From: Azolla caroliniana
Lineage: Eukaryota > Polypodiophyta
Direction: 5' to 3'
Assembly (NCBI GenBank): GCA_043228905.1
Contig: JBHGNT010000005.1
Span: 13,702,001 to 13,766,000, forward strand
Length of the DNA: 64,000 nt
The notes beneath the pieces were generated by a model. That model worked only from the letters and a program-made list of their open reading frames with translations, did no database searches and was not told the DNA's origin. Both the position numbers and the translations under genes were made by a program. Positions 42,959 through 54,875 of the stretch are shown here, piece after piece (the stretch's first letter is position 1; every line of letters starts with the position of its first letter).

Positions 42959-44200
42959 TCATCCGTCACTTCCCGAATCCTTGTCTGCTCTGAACCGGTC
43001 GTCGTCGTCGGTCACTCTTCCCAGATCCAGCTCATCCTCATGCCGCTTCTTGAACGCCTTGATCCGCTTCCCGGCTACCGGCACTGTTAATTGCGTCCTG
43101 TCAAGCTCCGCAAGATGATATGTCCTGTTGTCATTCGCGCTCGTTACGGCGTAGGGCCCGAACCACCTCCTCGTGAATTGGTGCATTGCCTTGTGTTGGT
43201 TGTCGAGGTTGTTGTCATACACCAACACCCAGTTGCCTTCCTCGATCTTCTTTGGATGTAGCCGGTACGTTCGGTGGAACCGGCCTTTGTTCCTCTCCCT
43301 CGTTGCATGTAGCTTCACCTTTGCATGCTCCACGTCCTCCGGTCTTCGCTCGAGTGGTCGAATCCGCGCGGCCAACAGTTCCTCCCGGCTCATCTCGTCC
43401 CTCCAATCTATCGCCACCCAGGAGGAAATCATCTGGTCCACTAGCATGACCTGTTTCTGCTCGTACATCAGCTCCACCGGCATGTACCTGGTTACTGAAC
43501 TATACGTCATCCGGTCTGCCCATAGTGCGTAGGGTAGTAGCCACGGCCAATTCCCAACCTGGCCTCCGTAGGCCCATACCGTGTCCGCGTTTCACCTTCC
43601 AGTTTGCCTCTAGATTGTACGCCGTAGTGAGAGAGAGTTTAACCCCTAACCGTCCAAACAACTCTTCGGCCTCCAGTGCATCCAGTTTCCCGCGGTCTGC
43701 TATGATCTTTCCTACGCACTCGTACTGACACACCACCTCCTCGATTAGGAACCGGTATACGGCCGCAGTCATTTTGTTTGGTAATGCTCGATGCTCCACC
43801 TAGTTCGTCAGATCTTCTCGTGCCAGCACCAAGTACCACATCTGCCCTACCCCCATCAACATTGTCACCAGATACACCATCCACTTGAAGTCGATAGTCA
43901 GTGGACAAGTCGGGTGCAGCTCGTCCCGATGTCAGACTATGGAATGCATCTGACAACTTTCGCAAGTTGTTACGAACCAATGCACGTCCTGGTATAGTCC
44001 TGGCCACTAGTACTTCTCCTTCAGCTTCTCGAACATGGCCCATGTCCCCCGGTGCCCAGTCCAAGGACTCTCGTGGTATGCCATTAGCAATGCTTCCTGC
44101 TCCTCCTTCCTTGCCACCACCCAGAGTGGGACTCCGTTTCGCTTCTTCAGGTGCTTCCATATGCTTCCGTTTCGTTGGAAGAATTAGTATGCTTTCTTCT
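42959..44200 (-). pseudogene. Integrase of M
   Basis: The catalytic core lies in one frame around 43500-43799 (YRFLIEEVVCQYECVGKIIADRG and TAYNLEANWKVKRGH; the DxE part is recognisable). The zinc domain region near 43800-44160 is in other frames. The C-terminal module is open at 42959-43510: WVLVYDNNLDNQHKAMHQFTRRWFGPYAV and TYHLAELDRTQL. This GPY module with an AELD strand is shared with fungal Ty3 integrases that I recall. Confidence 0.75.
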
Positions 44201-44273
44201 TGATCCGGTTAGCCTCTTCCCTTGTCCACGCCGCTCCCAGCATCATCGTCTTCAGGAACCCATCGATCTGGAG

Positions 44274-44972
44274 TCACTCCCCTTTGTACTTGCTCTCGTC
44301 GAACTCATTAAGCACCGCAGTGCTCCCAGACCTCGCCGCTATGCGAGCCGACTCGAAGAAGTCCTCGCCAATCTCTTCATTCTCCGAAACCATGCCGTCT
44401 TCTTCGTCGAACCATGCTCTTGAAAGCATATCGGCCATGGTGTTGTCTTTACCAGAGATGTGTTGTATCTCCGGATTTAGAGACTTGATGTACGCAATCC
44501 ACCTGAGCAATGCCAGGTCCGGAGTCGCGCATCCGGAAACAGTACCGAGAATCGGTAGGCAGTCCGTCTCGATTATTACTTCCGTTGCGATTAGATAGTC
44601 CTTGCCGGCCTTGACTACCGAAACGATACCCCACAGTTCGTGCTTAACTTGGGCGTATCCTCACTGCCGCTCACTAAGAACCTTCGCCCCGAACCGGATC
44701 GGGAACCGCGTGCCGCTCGCATCCTCCTGATTGACCACCCATCCTATCCCGGTCGGGCTCGTATCTATGGTTACGTAGATTGGGACCTCCTTGCGGTAAA
44801 CTGCTTTTCGGAGAGCCGGTGCCGCAGTAATCGCCTCCTTCAGTCTCCGGATCGACTCAGTATGCTCCTCGCCCCATTCGAACTTACACCCTTTTTTTAG
44901 CAACCCATAGAGTGGTTTTGCGACATGTGCGTACTGCGGAACCCAGATGTGATAGAACACACTCGCCCCCAA
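44274..44972 (-). pseudogene. RNase H of M
   Basis: The frame includes VFYHIWVPQYAHVAKPLYGLLKKG and FEWGEEHTESIRRLKEAI. It continues with VPIYVTIDTSPTGIGWVVNQ, RFPIRFGAKVLSERQ and, after a frame change, RWIAYIKSLNPEIQHISGKDN and MADMLSRAWF. The final Asp of RNase H is in NTMADML. Confidence 0.78.
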
Positions 44973-44978
44973 GAACCT

Positions 44979-45900
44979 TTAGACCTTTGTAACCGACTTG
45001 CATTCGTCCTTCATCGTGGAGATAGCCTCCACCTTCGTCGAAGACGGTTTCTGGCCGTAAGGCCCACACAATTGCCTGACTACCAGGATCTCTGATTGCC
45101 CGAAAGTTGACTTCTCTCCGGAGAAGGTGAGCCATGCGTTCTCAAGCCTTTGTAGCACCTTCTCGCAGTCTTTGATGTGGTCCGCAACAAACCTCTGGCA
45201 ACCGTCCGATGCAACCGACTCATCCTTCTCTTCCACCGGACATCCCTTTATCGGTTTGTCATCCAAAAACGGCATGGTGATGTCTGGGATGCAGTCCCTT
45301 ACCACTTTGTTCATAGCGTTCACCATGTGCGCCACCGAGTTGGTCCCTTCTTGCGGCAAGGTACACATCCGCACTAGGCCGAGAGGAGCCTGCACTAGTT
45401 GGAACTGGTCGTACCCCGAGTATAGATCCCCGACCGAATAGATCCACCTTCCGGTGAAGGCCTCTGCAAACTCTCAATGGTCGGCCCGATACCTGCACTT
45501 CGAATGGTCACTTTATTGACCGGTTGCAGGTCCTAAATGAAGCGCAACATGCCGTTCTTCTTTGGCACCATAAACCACCAGTTCGAATATGGGGCACTCG
45601 ATGGCTCGAGGATGACCATTTCCACCTTCTATTTCATCAGCTTCACCAACTCCGGGATGTGAGCTCTAGGTACCGGAATTGGCTTGAGATTCCACCGCAC
45701 ATGCGGTACCGTGAAGATCACCATTGGTTCCACAATTGTCGGGTCCATGCACCCGATCTCCCACGGCGCAAAAGCGAAGGCCTTCCCGTGCCTTCTGAGC
45801 ATTCCCTGAAACCTCTCCTCCTCCGCCGGCAGTAAGAAGCCCCCCAACTAACCTTGAGCTCCCGTAGCGTTATGTCGGTGAACTGGTGTCCTATACCGTC
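44979..45900 (-). pseudogene. Reverse transcriptase of M
   Basis: Fragments are VRWNLKPIPVPRAHIPELVKLMK, IGLVRMCTLPQEGTNSVAHMVNAMNKV, and the position of the catalytic FLDD, which reads MPFLDDKPIKG. A characteristic insertion follows it before RFVADHIKDCEKVLQRLENA and the FSGEKS segment. The gap between 45395 and 45640 is frame-shifted. Confidence 0.8.
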
Positions 45901-46884
45901 CGGATTCCGTAAACTTGGGTCCCACGCGACCCCCTTTATTCGTTCCTCATCGCCCTCCGGCAAGGGTGCCGCGACTGGCCTCACCTTTCGGTCCACAATC
46001 TTGTACCTTGTATCCACGCAGGCCGTTTGATCTTGCTTGACCCTTTCCCCGAAGTCGGCAATGACTTCGTACATTCCCACCGAGTTAACCAAAATCATCC
46101 ACTCTTCACTGAGGCCTTCTTCGATCACCTTCCCAATTTCCCCGAGGGTGTCGTCGAAAGAGACCGCTTCCACAGCACCACTAATTTCCTCATCGGGGGC
46201 GAGGACTCCGCATGTCCCGAGTCATTCCTCTACCCACTTCTTCTCTCGGCCGCTAATGCCGGCTATAGTACAACCTCTGTTATCGGAGAACCCAAATTTC
46301 CTACCTATGGTACAGGTGTGGGGATTCTTCGGGGTGTCCGGACTATTGCCGAGGGTTTCGTGGTTCCACTCATGGTTCGGTAGTATGGTCAGGAATTGGA
46401 CGGAGTGCCGGCCATCTTGGATCTTTACGCATGTGTATGCCAAACCGTTATCCAACACCCTTGTCTTCATACGCGCCGCCGTAATGTATGGCTCGCCGAG
46501 TATCACCGGGTGCGAGGATGTCTCTTGCACGAAAAAGTGTTGATTGATCTCGACGTCGCTGATCTTGATGCATACATTCGGGCACGCCCCGTGCAGCTCC
46601 TCTGTAGCGCAGGTCGCCACGCGTATTTTCCAACCGTGCTTGTTGTTAATCGGCCATTTCTCCTTTCTATCAATGCCACCACAGGCTCTTGGACGTCCCC
46701 GACCCGAACAGGGGTCTCCGTAGTGACCTTGGCCCAGTGCGACCTCGAATAGTGGCTTTTCGCCAACTCGTCTTCCAGGGCCATGTCCTCCAGGTGCGTG
46801 GTTCGCACCTTCACCGCCTTCTCTGGTTCCGGCTCTGTCGAGAGCCATTTCCGCCTGATGCTGAATAATGGACTGCCTCAGCAT
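45901..46884 (-). pseudogene. Protease region of M
   Basis: Homologous to residues about 560-700 of the O polyprotein: INNKHGWKIRVATCATEEL, GACPNVCIKISDVEINQHFFVQ and HPVILGEPYITAARMKT. The active-site segment near 46640-46700 is frame-shifted. A linker (VGMYEVIADFGERV) leads into RT. Confidence 0.72.
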
Positions 46885-47760
46885 GGCACGCCTCCGCTTC
46901 TTCCATTAGCCGCTTCATCCCACCACACCCGAAATTTGTCTCCACGGCTCTCCGAGTATCACCAACATGCACCCGTCCGTTCCATAGGTACACCACATTA
47001 CCCCTGAGGGCTTAGGCAAACTCCACATAGTCTCGCCGGCTTTGCCCGACCACATCGCACCACATACACTGTTGTCCAGCCGGTGGCCTTCGGTCGCATG
47101 GGTCCCGTCGCCGACGACTTCTCACCGCCCCACTATCGCCATTTGTCGAAGCGGCTGCAGACCCCTTTGACCACAGCCCAATTGGTCGTCAGCCCATCAT
47201 CTGTCTCTCGCAGGAGAGCCACCTGGCCCTATCCCGCACGTCCACCGATTTGACAAACAACAGGACACGGCTCATGTCCACCACGGTCTTGTCCAGTGTT
47301 GAGAGCCGTGTCAAGCGTTCTTCGAACTCACAGAGGAGTGTCGACGCATTCCTCCCCTTCCCGGGGGTTTCCACCCACTCCATGAATTCCCGCTTCAATA
47401 TCCGAAGCGCTTCATCAAGCCCGTACCTCTCGAGAAGCCATTCTTCGAATTCTCCCCAAGTCCGGCATCCAGCCTGTACCTCGAGCACCTCTGCGTGGAT
47501 GCCCGGTGTCGCCACCCGAGGGAACCCGGCCAGACGCCTATCCTCCGGAATGTCTCTCATCACCATCTCGGCCCGGTAGGCCACCAAATAGCTCGTGGCG
47601 TCTTTCCCACCGAATCGGCCTATCATGCCAACAATTGCTTCAATGGCCCTGTCGAGGGCGCTTGTGCCCTCGTGAGCACTTACTATCTAATCAACCGCTG
47701 CCGCCATGACTTTGGCGAGCTCCGATCCCCTCATCTTCAACTCCTCTACCGCCTGGTTTC
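46885..47760 (-). pseudogene. Gag of M
   Basis: Minus frame 47189-47626 encodes MIGRFGGKDATSYLVAYRAEMVMR, then HAEVLEVQAGCRTWGEFEEWLLERYGL and MEWVETPGKGRNASTLLCEFEERLTRL. It aligns with the N-terminal Gag domain of O. The distal part is broken. A run of in-frame stops separates it from the primer site. Confidence 0.75.
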
Positions 47761-47777
47761 ACGTTGGGTTCACCAAA
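47757..47777 (-). other. Primer-binding site of M
   Basis: The minus strand reads TTTGGTGAACCCAACGTGAAA, next to the 5' LTR. One or two changes from the site in A1, N and O. Confidence 0.7.
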
Positions 47778-47779
47778 TA

Positions 47780-48407
47780 TGTCACGTTATTACGCGTGCG
47801 TGTGTGAATTAAGGCGGGACCGCGGGGGCCCTAAACCGAGGAGCAAGAGAGACAAGGGAAGTGAGGAACGCGACAGTGCGAGGGCTGCTAGACCTATCAG
47901 CAACCGACAACACTTACCGGTTGATTGGACCACCAACGCGTATACTGACTCAATCACAGAGCACACTCGAGAGAGATGAAAGAAGAGACTCTCTGAACAC
48001 AGATAACACGGGTCGGCGGAAACAAGAGATTCTATTACAATAACAATGGCAATTACAATGGTTGCAACCCTGTAGAGAATGATTACAGAGCAACAGAGAG
48101 CTCGGTTCCCAGTCCGACAACACCTCCTCCTTCCCTCCCAAAATGTAATACCCTTCTCCTATTCCCCTTCCCTTTTATAGGTCGCCGAGGAGGCCACTAC
48201 ATAAAAACATGTCAACATTATTCTCTGTCCCTTCGGACAGAGATACGCATCGATTTCCTAATTAATAAATATGTCACACCTAGTATATTTACATCAACCA
48301 TCCTATTCCTAGTTATGTACAATGTATCAATTTGCGCACACTCATGCAAGGGCGGGTTCACTCCTTTAATTCCTTGATTCCTCTTCAGGTCGGTTTTCTT
48401 CACGACA
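47780..48407 (-). repeat. 5' LTR of M
   Basis: A 628-bp copy with one TATA unit. Starts TGTCACGTTATTACGCG and ends TTCACGACA on the plus strand. Confidence 0.9.
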
Positions 48408-50512
48408 CCGTTTGACGGGGTTCTTCTGGCGGGTCGATTGGCACAATTCTGCTCTACCGATTTCTTCATCTGACTAGTCATGCTGACTCCGTCGCTTATT
48501 CAGCCCACCTAGCCTGAATGAGGTCGGACTCTCATCCAGAGTACCGAATTCTTCTTCATCTTCTACCCAGATCATTTCGGGCTCACTAGCCTCATCCTCC
48601 GGAATTGGGTCGGAGTCGAACATCGGAGCCGGTAGAGACTACCATGATGCCGACTCATCAAATTCGACGTCTCGGCTCACTCGAACTTGTTTTGTTCAGA
48701 GGTTATAGCACTTATACCCCTTTTGCTCATGTGAGTAGCTAACAAGGATACACTTCTCCGAGTTCGAATCCAGCACATGCACATAAGCAATGCTACCGAA
48801 TATCCTAAGGTGCCTTAAATTCGGCTTCCATTCAAAATATAGCTCGTGTGCTCACACCCATCCCCGATCCGGTTTTGGATGTACAGGATCGTCCATACTG
48901 CTTCGGTCCAATAGAACTTGGGCATGCTCTTCTCCTCCAGCATTGCCCGTGCCGCCTCCACAATTGACCGGTTCTTCCTTTTGGCCATACAGTTTTGTTC
49001 CAGTGTGTATCTACAACTAAATTCTCTCCGAATTCCCATTTGTTACATATTGTTGTTGAATTGGCCACAAAAGTAATCCTTTCCGCCATCCAACCGCTGA
49101 CACTTGATCTTCCTCTCCGTTTCCCGTTCTACAAGACTTTGCAGGTTCTAGAACCAGTTGAAAACTTTGGTTTTCCTTTAGATTAGGTAGATCCATGTGT
49201 GTTGATTATCGTCGTCAATGAAGGAGATGAAATATCGGCTGTCACCAAGACTAATGTTCTATGTCAGCCCCCATACATCCGAATGTATTAGATCGAGCTT
49301 GTTACGGCTCTGGTTTCTTTCGGTGGGAACGGAAGTCATTGTTGCTTTTCGAGCAGGCAGGCTTCACATATTTTGGCCTTCCGGCCACTGAATTTCAGCA
49401 ATACAAAAACAACATCTTTCGATTGCAGGTCTTGAAGCTTGCGGTAATTGGCGTGGATGATCCGCTTGTGCCATAGATTGATATCCGACTAGATCTTCTG
49501 ACCCTTTGCAAACAAGGCAGTGCCTACGTCGTTGGTGTTGAGAATGAACATCCTCCCATCCCGACGCCCTTGCGCAATAATCTGGCACTCTTCTTCAATG
49601 AAACACCCGAGTTGCGTAAACCGCACCTGCATCCCCTAGTCGACGATCTGGCCGACCAACACGAGCTTCTTTCTGATTGTCGGAACATGTAGTACGTTCA
49701 TCAACTTTCCCTTTTGTCCAACATGGCTTAAAGGGACTTCTCCGATATGCACAATCGGGTGAGGAGTGTCGTCTCCGGTTTTGACAACTCCTGGTTGCTC
49801 CAGCTTTCTCAAAAATGAGAACCACTCTTCGTGGCTCGTCATGTCATTTGATGCTCCGGAATCAACGTACCATACTTCCACCGATCCGGAAGTGGTCTTC
49901 TTCATTGAGTTCACCTTGTGCTTCATCACGAAGGTTGGCCCTTTTCGAGTCTTACCGGTTCCGGATCCTTCAGCGTAGTGTGAGCTTTGCCGGTTCCCTT
50001 GTCCAGTCTTGCCGGATCTGGATTTATTTGAATTGGCGTGCTTCTTTCAGCACTCCCCTTGCTTCTGGAGGGTCCGGAACTGTTGTCGGCACTATCTCCA
50101 TGCCTCCGATTCTACTCTTTCCAGCTGCTTCCATTGTGTGCCGACCCACCTCGTCCTCCACACCCACGGGGCCAATGCATCTGGTTGTCCGATTGAGTGG
50201 TCCTTGACCCACTCACGTGGTTTTCGTTCACCATGAGCATCGATTGCAGGTTGAAGAAAGACAATGGCTTCTCCCAGGTGCAAATTGTCGTTCGGATTGG
50301 CCTGTACCAATGTGCTAGACCACCGAGGCAGATCTGGACCATCTCGTCTACGTCCACCATCACGTTGATGGACACGAGTGCATCGCAGATCTCCTTGATT
50401 TTGGTGGTGTAGCCGGTGAACAACATGTCCCTTTGCTGAATGTTGTTGAGCTCTTGCCGGAGCTGCAACTTTCGGGCTGTGGTACTTGCGGCGAAAATCT
50501 TCATAGAGAATA
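48408..50512 (-). pseudogene. Q: gag, PR and IN of the family 1 copia continuing from L
   Basis: On the minus strand, Gag (50098-50512) has KIFAASTTARKLQLRQELNN and EMVQICLGGLAHWYRPI. Protease (49636-49929) keeps VWYVDSGASND. GAG-pre-integrase is near 49480. Integrase C-terminal half (48815-49039) reads FSCRYTLEQNCMAKRKNRS. The 5' end is cut at 50512 by element K. Confidence 0.8.
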
Positions 50513-51055
50513 TGTGGAATATTGTTCGGCCACAACCGGTCTTAGAATCAATCACAGAAAGATGGGAATAGGAAGAAATGCACGTATACACACAAACAAT
50601 AGAGCAAGATAAAGTACACAGGATGTTTACGTGGAAAACCCTAAACAGGAAAAAGCACGGGAGCCCACTAGCTCCAAACTATCAATATGTCTAGAAGAAT
50701 ATAGTAGGAGGAGCACAGAGGCAACGACCTCGTGCTCTCAATCTTCGCCAACAGGCGGTTACAACAGAGACTGTTCAAGTCTCTCTCTCTCTCTCTCTCT
50801 CTTAGTTACGCTTTGTACAACAGTTACACCAAATATATGACTAACCGCATAAAGTGTTTGCCCTAGGTCATATTTATACTAATATGACTTTAGCACTATT
50901 TACAAATATAACCCCAATGGGCTCTCAGAAACATATTTACATATATGTCCATTCATCCGGTGAGAGGTTCTCACCGGGCCTGCATCATCCGGTTCTCACC
51001 GAGTCTTCCGTTGTCGGGTACTTGTATCCCATCCGGAGGGACCGGAATCCTAACA
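50513..51055 (-). repeat. 3' LTR of K
   Basis: Plus strand TGTGGAATATTG...CCTAACA, homologous to the LTR of J. A CT microsatellite is at about 50779-50802. Confidence 0.85.
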
Positions 51056-51142
51056 AACTCCCCCTTCACTCCGGCATGGGATGCTTCGTCAATGCGATCC
51101 TTTTCCTGTATGCATCTAGCTTGTCGGGTCTCAGCACTTTGG

Positions 51143-52930
51143 TCACCACTCCGTGTGGATTTTCATTAGCACAAACTCTCGATCTTCTACTCGCTCTCGG
51201 ATCCAGTGGTTCCTCCGATGGATGTGCTTCATCCTGGAATGATACGTCGTGTTCTTTGCAAGATGGATGGCACTTTGACTATCGCAATAGAGCTGGTATT
51301 CCTCTTGTCGGATCCCTAGCTCTTCAATGAAGTCCTTCATCCATAGTACTTCCTTGCCGACTTCCACAACCGCCATGTACTCCACCTCCATAGTTGACAG
51401 TGCAACCGTCTTCTGCAACCTCGATTGCCACGAAACAACTCCCCTTGCATATGTCATAACATATCCCGATGTTGACCGGTTGGTATCCGCATCAACCGAC
51501 ATATCCGAATCGGTGAAACCGTCAAGTTGGGGTTTACCAGAGCCGAATCGGAGAGACATGCTGGAGGTACCTTTCAAGTACTGGAGTATCCATTTTACCG
51601 CATTCCAGTGCTCCTTGCCGGGATTGCTCATAAACTGGCTCACCACTCCAACTGCGTATCTGATATCTGGTCGGGTACACACCATTGTGTACATTAAGCT
51701 CTTGATGGCAGAGGCATATAGTATCTTCATGATGTCCACCTTCTCTACCTTCGTCTTCGGGCTTTGCTCACTGGATAGCTTGCAGTTTGCTGAAAGTGTT
51801 GATCCGACCGGTTTCGCGTGTGACATGTTGAACCACTGAAGCACCTTTGTCACGTATTTCTCCTGTGACAGCCACAATTGCTTCTTTGACCAGTCCCGGA
51901 TGATATGCATCCCCAGTATCTATCTTGCCGGACCCAAGTCTTTCATTGAGAATGTCCGGTTCAGAGCCTTCTTCAGCATTTGTATCTTGTCTTGGTCTCG
52001 TTCGACAATCAACATGTCAATCACGTACAAGAGGAGTATCAAGAAGTTTTCACCTTCGAACTTCTTCACAAATACACAGTGATCGGCCTGCGTCTTGTGG
52101 TACCCTTGATCGGTCATGAAGGAGTCAAACTTCTAGTGCCATTGCTGGGGAGCCTGCTTCAAACCGTAGAGGCTCTTCTTCAACCGGCAAACCAAGTGCT
52201 CCTTCCCTTTCTTCACAAATCCCTTTGATTGCTGCATGTAGATCTCCTCTTTGAGGTCGTCGTGGAGGAATGCCGTCTTCATGTCTAACTACTTTAACTC
52301 GAGGTTCATGCTTGCCGCTATGCTCAACACCGTCCGGATGGAAGTCATCTTTACTACCAGGGAAAATATCTCATCGAAGTCCACTCCCTTCTTCTGCTGG
52401 AACCCTTTCACCACGATCCTGGCTTTGTACCCTGGGGGGTTTCCGGCATCTCCCTGTTTCAGCTTGTACACCCACTTATTCCGGAGTGCCCGCTTTTCTT
52501 TCGGCAACTCCACCAGTTCATACGTGTGGTTCTTATGCAGGGAATCCATCTCGTCCTGCATGGCACTCAACCACTTGCGGCTATGGGTGTCCTCCTTTGC
52601 TTCTTCGAAGCTTTCCGGTTCCCCCTCATCGGTTAGCAACACGCGCTCGGCATCCGGAAATCTCCGAGGGACACTTCTCTCTCCGAGAGGATATATGCGT
52701 CCTTGGCTTTCGGCAACCGGCTCCTCAGTTTGTTCTTCATCCGATTCTGATTCGAGATCATGGCCGGTTCCGGTTTCAGCTTCCTCTTCTTCTTCTTCTG
52801 TCGGTTTAGTATCCTCACTGTAACCGGCCGGTTCCTCGAGTGTCAACCGGCTCTTAGCCGGGTAGGTCCGAAACTCATTGAACCGATCCTTACCAGTCGA
52901 CTCGGAGTTCATTATTTTCTTCTCCGACAC
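51143..52930 (-). pseudogene. RT and RNase H of copia K
   Basis: RT starts in ESFEEAKEDTHSRKWLSAMQ and TYELVELPKEKRALRNKWVY. The catalytic loop reads LLYVIDMLI, so the first catalytic Asp of YVDD is Ile. SMKDLGPARQILGM, GTSSMSLRFGSGKPQ and RNase H with VALSTMEVEYMAVVE and QLYCDSQSAIHLAKN follow. Frames change near 51930 and 52280. Confidence 0.85.
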
Positions 52931-53005
52931 CTAGTCGGCAAGGGTCTTGTCCTCCATGAAGATAATCTCTGGACTTCGGAAAACCTTCTTGTCGACCGGA
53001 TCCCA

Positions 53006-53789
53006 CACTTAGTAGTATCTACCATGCGAAAAACCCCGTGTGCCACGCCTAGACCAAGCACATTGAGGTGCATTACCATTTTGTCCACGAGCGGGTCCTT
53101 TTAGGTGAAGTTGAAGTAGTCTCTGTTCTGACAGATCGGCAGGTTGACGACATCTTCACCAAGCCTCTTCGGCTCGACAAGTTATGGCATTTCTCAGGTG
53201 AGCTAGGGTTGCGTCACCTCGACACGCCGAACTTGAGGGGGAGAAAGGAAGAACAGGAACAAGAGGAGGAAAGGAGCGGAGGTGCTCATCATGACGGAAG
53301 TAACCATGATGCGGAATCAGATGAAGAATTCAATTTCGGGCCAACTAAAGAAGCCAAAGAAAAGAACAAGGGCCATAACCATAGGGAAGAGCCGAGGATA
53401 GCCAAATCAAGGGGAGATACAGCCAAGAAGGCCGTAAAGGCCAAGACCAAGACGTGGTCTGATGTAGTCAAAGGCCTAAAGACAAGAGATGAATTGGAGA
53501 CAGCCAATTCGGATGAGAGCGGACTTGAATCCGAAGTGTTCGATTCAATCGGAATGTTCAATTCGGATACGCTGAATAAACTAAAGGCCAAACGGAGAAA
53601 AGGGCAGCGAAGGACGCACCAACACCGTGACAGCAACGGAGTTGAGAAGGGCCGAACAAGCAGACAAGCCGACCAAAAGGGTCGAAGTGCGCGGAATCAA
53701 ACGGGTCGAGGAGCTTGAGCGAGGCGTGAAGCCAGAAGGAACCGGAGCGTAGATCCGGAAGAGCGGACAGAACCTCAAGTTGAACTTCA
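53006..53789 (+). pseudogene. R: RNase H end and charged tail of a family 1 copia
   Basis: It begins inside RNase H (KNPVCHA, then MHYHFVHERVLLGEVEVV and TDRQVDDIFTKPLRL). It runs in one open frame (53068-53718) through a 150-residue charged tail with TWSDVVKGLKTRDELETANSD, SEVFDSIGMFNSDTLNKLKA and RRKGQRRTHQHRDSN. This is the best preserved copy of the tail. Confidence 0.75.
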
Positions 53790-53795
53790 GGGGGA

Positions 53796-54213
53796 ACTTC
53801 AGCTCAACATTGGGTGCGTAATACGGCGCGTAACCTAGTGTGTAGACTCGACACGCAAGTTAGTACGCATAACTTGGCCGTGTCAGTGCGTAAACTGAAA
53901 GGCCGTTAGAGAGATATTCCTCGTAAGGAATAATTTTGCGAGTGAGTGTCGAGGGTCATTTATGAGCAGTTAAGTACTATCAGTACTTGTGTCAGCCAGA
54001 TAGTCAGGGCTTGTATTAAAGGTGCTCAATGAGCACGAAGAATGTACAAAGCGTCATTATTTTGAAATAGAATTGAGTTTTTTGCTCTCTCTCTATCTCT
54101 GTCTCTCCATCTCCATCTCCATCTTTGTGTTTTCTGAGTTTTACCGAACTGTCTTATTTCCGAACTGTGTACTCTGTGTTTATGCACACCCTTCCGCACA
54201 CTAATCTTTTACA
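53796..54213 (+). repeat. Copia LTR R, flanked by internal sequence on both sides
   Basis: A polypurine tract (about 53783-53797) precedes it as for a 3' LTR. Yet a degenerate primer site TAGTATTAGAGCG (54214-54226) follows it as for a 5' LTR. The first bases (TGTTGAGA) are lost. N inserted just after the primer site. Confidence 0.78.
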
Positions 54214-54227
54214 TAGTATTAGAGCGT

Positions 54228-54875
54228 TGTCGCGAAGATTCGCGCGTGCGTGTGCTACTCGAGCGAGCACTGAGGTCTTGGACTAGGGAGGACGTTCACG
54301 GAATTATCGAAGAGATGACGATCAATGTAAGATTGGATGAAATTTGTTCACTTGAGAAGAAGAAAGATTGTACACTTGAGAAGTAGAAAAAATATGAAGA
54401 AGATAAAGACGAATATAATTATATTGATGATAGTGGTGTTGGTGATATCACATATTGAGCCCCCCTTAGACAAGCTCCAATACGGGCTTTTATAGGTCTT
54501 TCCATGCTTGTGACATGCACAAAACCATGGGCTAAAACCATGGATTTGTGTACACGGTTTTGCTTATGTCATGCACAAACCATGGGTTTAGATCCATGGT
54601 TTTGTGCACATGGTTTTCTATGGTTGTTTCGTCTATAATTCGTATATGAAAAGGAAATACATAAAATCTACACTATATGATAGTTGTCCTAGTGGTAACT
54701 TGGCAAAAATCTTGTATCTTAGAGGTGCAAGATTCAAACCTTGCTTGCACCCCTCTGTATGAACACAAGTGCCACTAGGCCTTAGGCTTATTGGTTAAGG
54801 GTATGTGCAATGTTGCACATCCTTGGTTTATTCGTCTCACTCGGTTTCACACCGTAGCCGAAAATCGTCGCGACA
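54228..54875 (-). repeat. 3' LTR of N
   Basis: A 648-bp LTR. It holds two tRNA-like stretches at 54675-54760 and 54781-54830, both on the plus strand and so antisense to N. Confidence 0.75.
54675..54760 (+). promoter_or_regulatory. tRNA-like module in N LTR
   Basis: A-box-like TTGTCCTAGTGG (54684-54695) and B-box-like ATTCAAACC (54732-54740), each one base off the consensus. The T-arm stem GCAAG/CTTGC pairs perfectly around the B box. A second A-box-like TTAGGCTTATTGG follows at 54782-54794 without a clear B box. Confidence 0.5.

Larger units (their letters stand above)
42161..48407 (-). mobile_element. M: Ty3/gypsy element of the TGTCG family
   Basis: LTRs at 42161-42884 and 47780-48407 are flanked by CCGT (42157-42160 and 48408-48411). 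A polypurine tract TTTGGTGGGGGTGGA (minus, 42885-42899) and a primer site (47757-47777) shared with A1, N and O are present. Gag, PR, RT, RNaseH and IN are all recognisable but frame-shifted in many places. RT and integrase resemble O and, from memory, Ty3 elements of basidiomycete fungi more than common plant clades. Confidence 0.9.
50513..53005 (-). mobile_element. K: copia family 2, 3' half with LTR
   Basis: The 3' LTR (50513-51055), then a polypurine tract GAAGGGGGAGTT (minus), then RNase H, RT and the integrase C-terminus up to about 53005. It is truncated on the right where copia R begins in the opposite orientation. It inserted into the gag of Q. Confidence 0.82.

Noticed and set aside
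50779-50802. CT run in the LTR of K as a link to element C
   Set aside because: Simple repeats arise independently, and the flanking LTR sequences are unrelated.
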